Shown one piece after another: positions 1 through 11,232 of a DNA stretch of 64,000 nt. Numbering within the stretch: the stretch's first letter is position 1; every line of letters starts with the position of its first letter. Below the pieces are notes generated by a model. The model was not told the DNA's origin, ran no database searches, and saw nothing but the letters and a program-made list of their open reading frames with translations. The DNA comes from Thuidium tamariscinum (Eukaryota; Streptophyta; Bryopsida; Hypnales; Thuidiaceae). Made by a program: the position numbers and the translations under genes. Location of the stretch: positions 21,521,052-21,585,051 of the forward strand of contig OX344755.2 of NCBI GenBank assembly GCA_947034885.2, in the 5' to 3' direction.

Positions 1-45
1 GTATAAGAGAAAATTCTATGATCTAACTTGAGGCATATTTTAGGG

Positions 46-430
46 GGATCATTGTAAGAAACACCCACTGATTTTGTTTCAAGATAGTCTAGTATTGTAA
101 GTACAGTGATGATTGGAATAAATTTTTTAAGAATAAAATAAAATATTAATGGATAATTTATTAAAGCGTTGAAAATGTATTGTTTCCAAAACTTAAGACC
201 TAGAAAAAATTCTCTCTAAATTTTTCATCTTTGGAAAAAAATTGCGTTCTATTTAATGTTCAAAGGTAGTGCACTTTGAACACAAATGGAAGATGTATGC
301 TTTATTATTTTTAGGAAAAATAGTACTAAATCCTTCTGAAATGGCCAAGGTAGACATCCTATTAGGGTCTATTATAAATAGTGATTTTTTTTAAATGAAA
401 AATTATACAATGTCTATAACTACCACGTAG
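46..430. mobile_element. Truncated copy of the GCAAGAAAC inverted-repeat family
   Basis: The left end reads ggatcattgtaagaaacacc, a variant of the family terminus. The interior resembles the element at 29114-29844: both share the stretch around 'tttcatctttggaaaaaa' and 'atggccaaggtagacat'. No right terminus (gtttcttgcaat) follows, so the 3' part is lost. The right limit is approximate. Confidence 0.6.
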
Positions 431-631
431 AATGGGTTTTTGAATGAATACTAAACTAACATTTAATGCAAAAATTATTAACAAAATAACATCTCTCTAA
501 GACTAAAGAGACCAAAAAAGAAGACAAGTACAACCTCCCAAGGATCAAATACTCATTCCAGAGGCATAAATTGTTCAAAATTGTATAGATTGTTTTATAA
601 TACCATATGAACTTTCTTCTCAATAACACTA

Positions 632-1239
632 CACTAAAAAGGGTATTTAGTGTTGGCAACACTATTTGCAAACCATGATACTAAATATCATTTATCCTAC
701 TAAAGTAAGTAACACTAAATGTAATTTCTAACATTAAAAGTACTCTATGGTAAATTTGAAATATGAAGAGGTTTACATTTAATGTTAGAAGGTAAAAAAA
801 GAACTTGGAAAGAAGGAAAGATGGAGCCACCGGGAGCAGGAATAGGTGGGAGATTCAAACCGCTCATAGGAGGTGGGAATGCGGGAGTATAACCTACCCA
901 CCCACCTACCCCAAAAAAAAATTCACACTCAAGGAATTGTAAGTGCGTAGAAGCGGTACAGCAATAGAGGAGATGAAGCCAAGATATAGGCAAGGTAACC
1001 AAGTCGGAATGGAAGAGAGGCCCAAATGGCAATATATAAGGTAAGGTCGCAAAAACAGATTGCAAAGGAAGTCTAGAGAAGAAGTCCAAAGAAGGAGATG
1101 ACAAAAGTGAAGACAACACAAAGGCGGCGCATTGAAGTTTAGCACTACACTAATCGTCCTAAAGTTGACATTTAGTGTAGGGTCAAATAGGGTGGTAATT
1201 ACACTAAATGTAATCCAACACTAAATACCCTTTTTAGTG
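632..1239. mobile_element. CACTA-like non-autonomous element
   Basis: The left end CACTAAAAAGGGTATTTAGT is mirrored by ACTAAATACCCTTTTTAGTG at the right, giving terminal inverted repeats of about 25 bp that start CACTA and end TAGTG. Further copies of 'acactaaatgtaa' lie just inside both ends, as subterminal repeats do in CACTA elements. No transposase is visible. Only 'TA' is shared by the two flanks, so the target duplication is unresolved. The proline-rich minus-strand reading frames inside it look spurious. Confidence 0.7.
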
Positions 1240-1282
1240 TACTATAGTTACTGATGAAACATTATTGGGGTGTTGAATATTC

Positions 1283-1500
1283 CACACCTTCCAGAAGGCA
1301 TAACTGTGTTGCAGAAGTTGGTCGGGAATTTGGGCAGTGTTCAACAATGGACTCTTGTCGTTGGAGAATGGAAATGGAATGTTTGAAGGATCGAATTTCA
1401 TACCCATCATAGCTTACAACATTCATAGACCATCAATTTATGTTGTGGAATCGATTGTTGGTCACTTCTATTTTCAAGATTTTAGCACAAATAATAAAAC
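1283..1500 (+). pseudogene. Relic of dirigent exon 2 and 3' flank
   Basis: The plus strand matches the end of the dirigent exon 2 found (on minus) at 32150-32332. It reads roughly L-Q-K-L-V-G-N-L-G, a gap, then Q-W-T-L-V-V-G, where the intact genes have QKLVGNLGAQYNVQKWTLVVGK. The stop codon is lost and homology continues into the gene's 3' flank (gcttacaacattcatagacc). Several bases of the middle of the exon are deleted. It lies opposite in orientation to the three tandem copies, so it is an older, separate duplicate. Confidence 0.65.
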
Positions 1501-1603
1501 GCAGATTAAGATCAAAGCTCTATACCTGTACAACGCCACTCGCTAAGGAAGATTCAACCACCAATTGCACTAGGGGGTGTCACGGCACTTCCGAAGTCCT
1601 CAG

Positions 1604-1735
1604 AATTCCGTGAGAAAGAGTACATGAAGCACTGGGAGCGAAAGGCGGACGTGAGATTCTCAAAGAAAACAGAGTGTCGTTTCTTCTCCTCCGTGGGTGA
1701 AGAAACGGCGTTTTTGAAAAATTTCTCACGGAATT
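1604..1735. repeat. Perfect 14-bp inverted repeat
   Basis: AATTCCGTGAGAAA at 1604-1617 is repeated inverted as TTTCTCACGGAATT at 1722-1735 with a spacer of about 100 bp. It lies in a stretch (1555-1960) of higher GC content with short overlapping reading frames but no recognisable product. The two near-copies of 'ggggtgtcacg' at about 1575 and 1830 may be further arms of the same element. Confidence 0.4.
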
Positions 1736-1961
1736 TCTTGAAGCCCTCAACTTGGTGCAAGTATCAGAGCTCCCAACCCAGCTTTGCGAGCCAAAAATTC
1801 TTGTGGAATCGTTGCAAATAGTAGAAAGGGGTGTCACGACTCCTCCATTCTATGGGAGTTTTTATTGGCTCCTAAAAAATCCAAGTAGATCTCATAAAAA
1901 TCATGCAGAGGCCCTGAAGCTTCAAGCCCACTTTGTAATGGCTGTACTGGCCAAGGTGAAT

Positions 1962-2095
1962 TGACCCCCTCATTGCCCCAAATGTCGATGGATGGAGGCC
2001 AATTCCCTTTCATCCCTACTAGCTCTCCTCTTCCGACCTCCTTGCGACTGCCCTCCTCCCGTCCTTCCTTTCTCCTTTGTGCACCTTTCTTTTTG
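1962..2095. repeat. Left arm of a 4.2-kb-spaced inverted repeat
   Basis: The segment beginning ttgaccccctcattgcccc, followed by aatgt, gatggatgg and a pyrimidine-rich tail, is repeated in inverted orientation at about 5985-6166. The tails on both sides are C/T-rich on the same relative strand. This could be the terminal repeats of one large element or two independent copies. No convincing target duplication was found. Confidence 0.45.
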
Positions 2096-2202
2096 TAGTA
2101 TGTTACAACTTTTTTTTCTTCTCATACACAAATTAATTTCTTGAATTCTAGTTAGCATAACATTCACTAGCAGTAAGCAAGACCTGCCTTCCTGTGGATG
2201 GA

Positions 2203-2267
2203 ATGGTGCAAAATATTCCGCATCATTTCATCCAAAGGATGATATGGTGTGGAATATTCCGCACCAT
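2203..2267. repeat. 65-bp hairpin (31-bp arms)
   Basis: Two arms of about 31 bp (starting atggtgcaaaatattcc and ending ggaatattccgcaccat) surround a 3-base loop, with a handful of mismatches. Related 'gtgtggaatattccacacc' sequences occur near 1270, 28100 and 41365, so this is a small dispersed repeat, possibly a MITE remnant. Confidence 0.55.
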
Positions 2268-2856
2268 ATCAGTAACTACTGATTTTAGAGTTCGAGGTTG
2301 GGCAGTCCCTTGCTTGTTTAGTTGCCTATAACTGACTTAGCATTTAAAAAAGTAAATCAAGCTGATCCAGTGGCCTGTTGCCATGGTACAAAAACTTGTA
2401 TTGACAGATTGCACTCCAAGGCAAGCTGACATGCACCATTTCAAGTAAGTTACTTTAAACTAATTCCTACCTTCTTTCTTTTTTGACTGCAAGGATGAAC
2501 TCTGTTTAGTTGGGGCTTTGGAGAGGAAAGGCAACCCTTATTCAGGCTACTGAATGTTATAAGTACCTTTTTCACATAATAAGTAAAATGAAAATCTTCA
2601 AAAGTTTCTATAACAAAAATTTAACATTTTCAATCCAAACAAAACAAAATCTTTTGAAAACTACAAATATACTATCTCCAATTTTAGAAAAAAGTTAGTT
2701 TTTATTTTTTTAAATTTTATTAGAAAATATTTATTTTCAAATTTTTTGTATAGCTATTCACTCAATTGTACAAATATTGTCTAGAGGATCATATTTTACA
2801 ACTTTGGAGACAAAAGATAGTAAGGAATGTTTTGAAACAAAAGTTACAAATACTTT

Positions 2857-3148
2857 ATATATAGTGAATTTCAATAAAATGGCCATATTCATTGTGCCAT
2901 TTTTCGGACTGAGGGTCCGAACTAAAAGCTAACATTTAGGACATGTATAGATTTCCAAAATCTATCATGTATTTAGATTTCGGACCACACGATTTGAAAC
3001 ATCTTAGACATGTATAGATTTTAGATATATACGACACATATAAATTTCAAATTTTTATGACAGGTTTAGATTTTGGACCCCACAGTCCGAACTATAAAAA
3101 CTACCAAATTAATGGCATTTTGCCGATTTAACAAAATTCACCATATAT
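2857..3148. mobile_element. MITE-like element with long imperfect terminal inverted repeats
   Basis: The left side 'atatatagtgaatttcaat', with an inner 'cggactgagggtccgaa', is mirrored on the right by 'cagtccgaactat' and 'aaaattcaccatatat'. The imperfect arms span roughly 80 bp each. There is no coding content. The exact ends and target duplication are uncertain. Confidence 0.45.
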
Positions 3149-5122
3149 CCATAGAATATAGTATGATCCAGGTATTATAGCTTTTATTTTAGAACCATCT
3201 TTCCATTATATTTTCTCAGTTGCAATGTTTAATTCTTTTTATAATTTTGAAAATTTGGACTATTTTTAGTCTACAAGGGATTAATTATATATTATCTTAA
3301 GTTATTATATTATTACAATGATATTCATTAAAAACTAATATGCAATATAGATTTCAATCCAATATGGATTATTAACAAGGTTCATAAACATCCTCAAAAG
3401 ACCAAAATGAATTGTATATCTCGTGGCATCAAAAAATTTATATTGTATTCTCTAAATTTTATTGTTGTGTTTGCATATTTGTTTTCATGTGTCACAAGGA
3501 CAATTTCCCTTAAAAATGGTTGAATGTCTTAGAATACTTAAAACCTTAGAATATTTATCACAATAAAAAATACTATAAGAAAATCATAAACATAATATTT
3601 GGTTGTAAATTATGTACATGATTAAATTAACTATAAAATATTAAATGGTAATGATCAATTTTTATTATTAAAAAATAATGGATGATCATAGACTATAAAC
3701 TAATTGATTATAATTAATGATAGAGGATTAATAAAGAATTTATTAACAATTTCAAATTTAAATAAGTAATTTATCAACCGTTATGCAAGATAAAAAACAA
3801 AGAGTATAAATTTTATTTCAATTCAAAATAATTTATTTAATTTAATAATTTTTTCTAAACACAAAAAATAGTCTTTTTGAAAGCAAAATTAACACATATA
3901 AGTAGAAAGAGTTTTATTGGTCATAGTGGATACTTTTAGGTTTGGTAGAGGTTGCATTGACAATTGTGTAATAAATTGGTTTAATTTGCTTAAATTTAAT
4001 TGAAACCCGTGGTAGTTGTAACAAATTTTAATTTAAAAACATTGCTATTGAGCAATTTTGTACAGTTGGAGGCACTTTTTCATAAAAATAATGGTTTTGT
4101 AGTATTAGTGAGTGAAAATCATCGATATCCAAAAGAGATTAGATTTTTCAGATGTAGTATGTAATTTCTATGATTTTGGAAAGCGTACGTATGCTCCCTA
4201 AACCATCGAAAATGTCACGTAGATGAATCTAAAATTGAAATCTATCAAAATCAACAATCTTTTAATTAGAGCTAAAAATATGTCCTTCAAATGTATTAGC
4301 AAATTAGAATTAAGCATTTGGAGTAAACATTGAAGAAAGTAGGGTATAAGAATGGAAGCAAGGATGCTTCTTGGATGTTCCTACCTTAGTCATTGAATGA
4401 ATTGAGGGAAAAAGAATTATTAATTGCAAGAGCTAATCATTGTCTTTGCTTTCTCCATCCTTCTTTAGGATTTCAAGTGAATATGTAATGGAAGGCTCTG
4501 GGTTATAAATAGGAACCAATGACACATCTATTTTGTAAATTCACAACTAATTCAATAATCAATGCTTCAAAAATCATGAAACCACTTGTGTTAAATTCTT
4601 TATCTATTTTTCTTTGTCCAAAAAATGAGTGATGAATATCTTCATCACAGGAAATACATGAAAAAATGTGGACCAGCCCTTAGATGGGCGGTTGCTAAGC
4701 CTCTTCACTTGTGAAATCTTGTAGCAATTTCAAAGGACTATGAGATGAAAAAACTTTAATTATGAACCTCAAATACGACTTTAATACAACAATACATACA
4801 TTATTAATGTGGTTGTCAAACCCTAATTAAATTTGCAAAATATGTCTTGAACTTCCAATATCATGAGTTAGACTCAAATGCACAGTGTTTTGCATTCCAT
4901 TGCACATAATTATTCTAAAAACACTCGATAGTAAATCCAATCACCCACTTTGCAAAGTCTAAACCATACATGCACAATTTCAAGATTGCAGTGTGTCCAT
5001 ATAAACTCAGCAAGAGAACTGACATTGGCAGAGGGCCAGTGGTGTCCTAGGGATGATGTGCATTGGCTTTGATGTTGCATCCACTTTGTCTTGTCACCAA
5101 TGACATAGAAACTGCATTAGAA
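3149..5122. other. AT-rich intergenic DNA, no gene seen
   Basis: No credible reading frame or RNA gene was seen. Around 4080-4400 there is weak similarity (agtgagtgaaaatcat and the following text) to the repeated segment found near 18711, 35123 and 61761, so part of it is degraded repeat. Confidence 0.5.
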
Positions 5123-5449
5123 TTAAATCATGCGCATGTGCTTTACATGTTTGTTGATCGAGAAATCATTTATAGAAATGACACACACAAGAATCATTGA
5201 TGAAATATTATATTGGAAAAGTACATCGTCTCTCAAAGCTAACATATTCATCTTCTGTTTGTGCTTGAGCAAAGTTTCACGTTTGGTTTGGTATACAGTA
5301 AGTGCTGTTCGATTCACTTTCATCAGAGTCAATGGATGCCTAGGCATGTGGTTGAAAAAGTTCAATACAAAAGAGCCTCCATAATGCATGACGATCAATG
5401 TAAAGCTTGCTGTGACTAAAACTAATGAGATCTCAAACAGTCTGCCCAT
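5123..5449 (-). CDS. Doubtful 108-aa open frame, hydrophobic N-terminus
   Basis: An uninterrupted minus-strand frame begins M-G-R-L-F-E-I-S and has a hydrophobic stretch over roughly residues 8-33 that could be a membrane segment, followed by a basic region. I recognise no family. It has no homologous copy elsewhere in the window and no clear splice partner. It sits between AT-rich repeat DNA and the purine-rich arm at about 6 kb. It may be a chance frame, a single exon of an unannotated minus-strand gene, or part of an element bounded by the inverted repeats at 1962 and 6166. Confidence 0.15.
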   Translation of the reverse strand: MGRLFEISLVLVTASFTLIVMHYGGSFVLNFFNHMPRHPLTLMKVNRTALTVYQTKRETLLKHKQKMNMLALRDDVLFQYNISSMILVCVISINDFSINKHVKHMRMI

Positions 5450-5984
5450 TGTTAGTTAGCCACTGGTTATGAGATGAATGTCATGGACAAAGTCCTTTGC
5501 CCGTTCAAAGATGTGGTGGCTGGTGTGATCCTCTAAAATACCCCTCAAAAATTAGTGCATCATGTGGATGGGGAGCACAATACTTGCACAATACTTATTT
5601 GTGGTCATACAAATGTCCGTTTTCACTGTATCGGCAAGCGATGTAGGAGCCCTGCTCATACTCACGGAAATAAAAAGAAAACATACCTTAGCGCCGTCGT
5701 ACTCTTATAAAATAATCCAGCTAAGACATGGTGCAGAGAATTGAAACTCCTAAACTTCAGATTTCTCAAGCTAGTACTTCGAAGCTGCAAATCCACATTT
5801 CATGGAGCTTCAACACGTCTTGAAATGATGCAAAACAACGAGAAAGTGTGCAAATTCGGAGCACCCTTGGTTTTGAACCCTATGACGAGCTTCAACATTG
5901 GGAGAGCAGATGAGGAGAGTAAGCACAAAACAAATCAGAAGACGCCTCCGGGAAAATGCCGCATGGAAGACGCCGCAGGGAAGA

Positions 5985-6166
5985 GTGGGGAAGAGCGGAG
6001 GAGGGGTTGCAGGGTCGCAAGAAAGAGGTCGCAGGGAGGTGGGCAGGTAGGTCGGAGGAGGGGAGCAGGCAGGGGGTCGGAGGAGGGGAAGAGGGGAGCT
6101 GGCAGGGATGAAGAGGGAGTTGGCCCCCTCACCCCATCCATCCACATTCGGGGCAATGAGGGTCAA
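5985..6166. repeat. Right arm of the 4.2-kb-spaced inverted repeat (purine-rich)
   Basis: A G/A-rich tract ends with ccatccatccacattc and ggggcaatgagggtcaa, the reverse complement of the segment starting at 1962. The Gly/Arg-rich and Pro/Ser-rich open frames over it are low-complexity products of the tract and are not called as genes. Confidence 0.45.
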
Positions 6167-7733
6167 CCCTGACGGACTCCCTGAGGTGTCTGTACGTGTG
6201 TTTTTTTGCTCTAGTTCCCGTCTGCTGTTTTTGAAAAAGAAACCACCGAGAAATCATGGCAACCCATAGAGATGGCTCAGCGCAAAACTGGAACTTCGAT
6301 CTTCAGTATTTAATGTTTTGTAGTGATCAACTTACTCATGTCTCACGGGCAAGGATTTGTTGGAGCGAAGTACTCTTTTGATCATGCCTTGTTTTGGGTG
6401 TTTTTCACAGAACCTAAATTCATTTTCAATGTTTTGTTCGTTATGGCGCTCTGGTCAGCTAGGATTCTGATTGCGAATAAGTTATTCCATTCTGTAGTGA
6501 GAAAGCAGCCTTCACAGCCTTGAAGGCGACCGATCGGAATTTGGAATTGGGCGAAATATTTTACAACCAGCCTCCTGTGAGACCAATAGCGATTATCATG
6601 TGGCCACCTGTTTTGTTGAAATTTATACATATGTGGATTACTCTGCTTTTGTCTTGATCAGAGATTTGGATTATGAAAATTTGCTGCCTGACGTATGAAT
6701 ATATTGTTGCATGCTTGGTTTTGTAGCTGAAAGGCTCGAATGACGCAGATATTTCAGCCTGTCATTGGCATTCCAGTTGATGCCGCTTTGAAATGTGAAT
6801 GTACTTCAATTTACATTAATGTCTTCTTGTTATTAAGCCTAATCGAACTATTTTGTATTTTGGCAGTCTCTGCAACAGTAGGAGTAGTTAAAATTTATGT
6901 AGTGGTCTCTTTAATGACTGAAATTGATAACTCTTCCTAGTTTCCCTGATCTGATTTTTTCTTGCCTGCTGCGTTTGTGCGTTTGTGCGCAGGAGGTGAG
7001 TGCAGACCTCAAATGTCGATTATATCGTCTCTTGAATGCAGAGATCGCGAGGTTGAAGAAGATTTGTCTCCAGCTGTGATAGAAGCTCTCCAATTAGCTC
7101 GTGGAGCTTTGGTAACCATTTCGATTTTTCTCAACTTCCAAAATTTCAGACCTATTTTGTGTTGGTGTACATGCGAAACGCAGCTGCTTTGCTGTTGCAA
7201 ACACGTTCTTTTCATCACTTGGTTGGGAATTGGGCTTACCTTGTTGATTAATTTTGCAGGGAATTAGGGCTTACCCAATTTCTTGAGTTGGAATCTCTTG
7301 GGGTGGCGATGATGGGATTGTTTTGTTGAGAATGGCGAAAAGAATTTTCATGTAATGGAGACGACCTCACTTTGATTTCTTCTTGCAGAGACCACGAAGG
7401 TTAGGCGCTTTGGAAAGGTCGGGCCTCTCGACGTACAATCCAGCCCGAGATCCACCTGGCCCCAACGTTGTCAGGGTCGTGAAGGGCGTGTGCGATGTAG
7501 CAGCAGTAGCAGTGACTTGCAGACTGGTATAGTTTCGTTAAGCTTGGTTTGCAACCCTGTGAACGCATCCGTTTGAGCCGTGTCCAGGGTTTAGGGTTTA
7601 AGGAAGCGTTTGCTGTGATTCTCTGGGTTTCGTTTTTCTAAGCTTTCAGTGCCATGTTGTTACATGGAGGTAGGTTTGCTTTCAGGGTCTTCTAGAGAAA
7701 ATTGATAGCCTCGGTTGAATTGTGTGTTATCAG
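6167..7733. other. Upstream region of the FOLD relic with two exon-like blocks
   Basis: Base composition shifts toward genic values here. Two GC-richer blocks, about 6990-7112 (plausible donor G/GTAACC at the end) and about 7389-7527 (after TTGCAG, before GTATAG), look like exons. The first can be read as containing E-E-D-L-S-P-A-V-I-E-A-L-Q-L-A-R-G-A-L. I do not recognise either product. They could be the 5' exons (for example a transit peptide) of the FOLD gene or remains of another gene. Confidence 0.3.
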
Positions 7734-9833
7734 TTGCTGCTGCTGCAACAGAGCGGCGAGGAGCTGTCATCGATGGAAAGTCAATTGCGGGGTAGATTCG
7801 GAAGGACAGTGCTGCTGAAGTGGCGACTCTGAAAGAATCTCTAGGAAAGGTGCCAGGCTTGCCTGTCGTCTTGGTTGGAACTGGGAAAGACTCCGAGACG
7901 TTTGTGCGCAGCAAAAAGAAAGCCTGCGAGGAGGTGGGCTTTGCATCCTTCGGCATGACTTTACCCGAGGACGCAACACAAAGAGGACGTGGTGGATCTT
8001 GTGAAGAAGTTCAATGACGACCCTGAGGTCCATGGTATCTTGGTCCAGCTTCCTCTTCCCCAAGTAAGTTCCTCTGCCTGAACTTCTCGTCCTACATCAT
8101 TCTTGAAATGGGCTTCTAACACGTAGTACTTCAAGAAGTACCAAGGTCTGGAGGAGGCCTCCTCTGGCATCTTCTTTTCTTGGCACACATTCTCTTTGAC
8201 ACGCATCCTCGTTGACTACCAGAATTTTGGACTTTTGTCGTTTCAATAACTCCCTGATAGCAGCTCTTAGGTTGACACTTGTGAGCAAGGAAAAGTTGCA
8301 TGTTTTTGCACACCATTTACAGCCATACTGATTGAATTCAAACCATTTCCTGCTTTTAGATAATAAGACTGGTGCACTCATAGAGCAACTTAGGATGTTG
8401 AGAAGTTGCGCTTCCTTTTGAAAGCGTTGGCAGTGCTGAGTGTGCAGTTCCTTGACTGTATTGAACCTTATCGTTTTCATTCCTCATCGATCAGCACACC
8501 AATGAGGAGGCAGTGCTTGGAGCGGTGAGCTTCGAGAAGGACGTGGATGGATTCCACCCCATCAATGTGGGAAGCTTGTGTATGTAACTAAGGGAGGAAG
8601 CCCCTGACTGTGTCGTATACGCTGAAGGGATGCATCGAGTTGCTCGTGCGCTCGGGGGTTCAATTGAAAGGGAAACGTGCTGTTGTCATTGGCCGCAGCA
8701 ACATTGTGGGCACCCCCGCTGCTCAGCTTTGATAGGTATTGCTATATCTTCCTCATGCCGGGGCCACAGCGACTAGGGAAGCAAACTGAAAGATAAATCC
8801 GATTTGGTAATTGGTAAGAGAAGAACACTTTGCAAGATTCTCGTTTGTCTTTGGCATGATTTTCCTGTTTACTGGAGTTCCTAGTTTCTCAATTGACTGT
8901 CATTTTGAAGAAGTCGAGATTTGATTTTAGAGTTCAAGCTGGAATTTTTCCGAGCAAACAGATTACTTCAATGATTTTGCATTTTATCCACATTTACAGA
9001 AATGTTCTGCCAGCCATTTATTTCCTGCCTTGGTGGTGATCCCGCCTTCTTTGTTCCAATATCATGCTTATGTCTTGTTCGTTTGTGAGAAGAGCTCGGA
9101 AATCTGTCTTTAGGATGCTTATAGCGTTTCCCGTTCTTGTTTCAAGCATTTCTTCTGTTGCGAGTGCCTCCATGCCAGCGACAAAATGCAACCGTGACTG
9201 TGGTTCATTTCAATACACCAAATCCGGCCGAAATAGTAGAGGAAGCCGACATTGTGATCGCCGCGGATGGGAAAGCTGAATTGGTTCGCGGTGATTGGCT
9301 CAAGCCAGGAGCTCGGCATTAATGCTGTGGATGTAACGGATCTCACCTTGAAACTCTCAAGTCTTCTTTAATTCGATGGTTTTTTCCCGATCGATGATCT
9401 AACAAAACAAAAAAACTCGCAATTCTTTTTTAATTGGGCTTCGTGTATTTTAGCAGTTTGGAGTAGGTCATATGGAGACTTTCTTTTGTCTAGTTTAATC
9501 ATTTACTGACCAACACATGCAATGCTTTTCACTGATGCAAAATCTGAAGTCTGGATTCTGCTGAATACAATCAATTGAATTGGCCATTTTGAAACCATGA
9601 ATTCGTGACTACTGGAGCCTCAAATGCGTTTTAATTGCTTTGATGATGCAGGACCCATCCTCACAGAAGGGATACCGTTTGGGAGGAGATGTGTGCTACG
9701 AGGAGGCTAGACAAGTCAAGTAGCATCGCTCATTACGCGGGTGCCAGGCGGAGTGGGACCAATGACCAAAGCTATGTTGCTGTTGAACATCCTTTATGCT
9801 GCCAAACGCTCTTTTGGGGTTGCAGATTCGTGA
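7734..9833 (+). pseudogene. FOLD: Methylenetetrahydrofolate dehydrogenase/cyclohydrolase (FOLD) pseudogene
   Basis: Four pseudo-exons remain in order: 7734-8063, 8495-8735, 9179-9332 and 9652-9833, mostly with recognisable GT/AG edges, so this is an unprocessed copy. In the family the enzyme interconverts 5,10-methylene-, methenyl- and 10-formyl-THF using NADP. Visible family signatures are [77 protein letters not shown], and PGGVGPMT near the end, with a terminal GVADS and stop at 9831. Defects: in-frame TAG at 7793; a 1-base insertion near 7980; TAA at 8585 plus a frame change before [11 protein letters not shown] at 8730; loss of several codons near 9313; TAG at 9721 and another frame change. 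The usual active-site Tyr before the catalytic Lys (YxxxK) reads Phe here. The start is undefined. Confidence 0.9.
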
Positions 9834-10560
9834 TTAATTGTCTGTAGTGCGTCATCCATCATGTGACTGGCAATTGAATCTTGGGTATGTATTTGTTCTT
9901 GAGGCTGTAGCCAATATTGGGTAAAAATTATTCACTGTGAGGAGTCTGAGGACAGGGTTCCTGGTCTAACAACCTCCACTCTTCAATTGAGGAGATTTCT
10001 CTTCAATGAGCAGTGACAGTTAGACTAAACTGAAATCTGCAATTGTTCTAATGATTAGAGGTAATCTGCTTGTGTTTCTCAGGTTTGGCAACCGGATATT
10101 TGCCAAGTTAATTGAAATTTTGAAATTGCTTTGTTTCGCACTTAACAGACTCTTGAAACTGCAACGAGACTTCGCAACTTGGCTCCTAAAATCATAAAAG
10201 CAAATCGAAGGACCTTTGAAACGGACGAAACCAGAAGCTTGAAAACTGGAATACAAAAATGGCAACTGAAGGCCCCCAAATCATAGTGACATATCAAGGG
10301 GCCATTGAAATGCTTGTACAGAAGCTCGGAAATTGGACTAGGTGCGCAGACATGGCAAGGCTCCCTAAAATCTTACTAAATGTCAAAGTCTCGTTGCAAT
10401 GCACGAACAGAAATTTGGAAACTGGAATACAGACAAGACAGGACCCCACCAATTATACGAACTCAAATCGCCATTGAAATGCACGCACAGCTCTCACAGA
10501 CTCCTGGAAACTGGATTGGTGACGTGGCAATTAATGCCACTGTAACCAAGTGTCCTTGAA
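9834..10560. repeat. Degenerate tandem-like repeats (about 75-95 bp) between FOLD relic and AAP
   Basis: From about 10140 onward, variants of 'gccattgaaatgc', 'cacgaacag/cgcacag', 'ggaaactggaat' and 'gacatggcaa' recur several times at irregular 75-95-bp steps. The last ones merge into sequence matching the dirigent intron, so the block may be amplified dirigent intron. 9834-10140 shows nothing recognisable. Confidence 0.45.
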
Positions 10561-10760
10561 AGGCAAGTGCAGAGGCTTGATCGGAATCAACGGAGATACC
10601 CTGTCATGCAATATGATCCTTGAAATGTAAGTGAAGAGGCAGCTTGGAATCAACGGAGAATGATCCCCTGTCGTGCAATTGTGCAATTGAAGGTTAATGT
10701 CGTATGTATCTCATAGGTGGTCTCCACCAAGTCGCAATTGATGGAGCCCTCTTCGTGGCT
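10500..10760 (-). pseudogene. Dirigent relic: end of exon 1 plus part of intron
   Basis: On the minus strand the segment near 10710-10740 reads D-L-V-E-T-T-Y-E, the last codons of dirigent exon 1 in the three tandem genes. The following bases are 'atacat' where the intact genes have the splice donor 'gtacga', so the donor is lost. Toward lower coordinates the sequence follows the dirigent intron (tccttgaaaggcaagtgc, gtgacgtggcaat). The rest of the gene is absent. It lies within about 0.5 kb of the AAP start codon, so it forms part of that gene's upstream region. Confidence 0.6.
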
Positions 10761-11232
10761 TGCTCTAGCATAGCACTAACAGTCTTGAGTAATAGTCTTG
10801 CGTTTTTTTGGAAAGAAAGAAGCGAGAAAACAAGGTCGCATGGGGTCAATATATACATGTGCGTGGTCGTGGATGGTACTTTGCATTTATGTCTGCAGTC
10901 TTGGGATACATGCGTGGCTACGGTGACCAGTTTCCGTCGGAAACCAGTGTTGAGTGAAATTTAGAGTCGTGAGTGGTTTAGCAACGACTGTACGTGATTG
11001 GAAAGTTTTAGAGTTAGCTGGGAGCTTTTCCAGTTGTTCGGGGATCCTACTTCAGTTGGAGATTTCCGGTTCGTTGTGGTCCTTCAAATGACCTTTGAGT
11101 TCTTGAGCGATTGTTTGCTGTTCAATTCTAACAGAGGTTTTGATTTGGTTTTTGGATCTCGCTCAGAGTTTTGGTTGTGGTTTGCGTGTGCTCAGAGCGA
11201 GTGTAAAGCTATAATACGAGGCAGCAAGAGCT

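Noticed and set aside
745..1145. Two overlapping minus-strand frames with a proline-rich stretch
   Set aside because: They lie entirely inside the CACTA-like element at 632-1239, with no recognisable domain.
5741..6172. 143-aa Gly/Arg-rich frame and Pro-rich antisense frames
   Set aside because: Low-complexity translation of a purine-rich repeat arm; no start context, splice sites or family.
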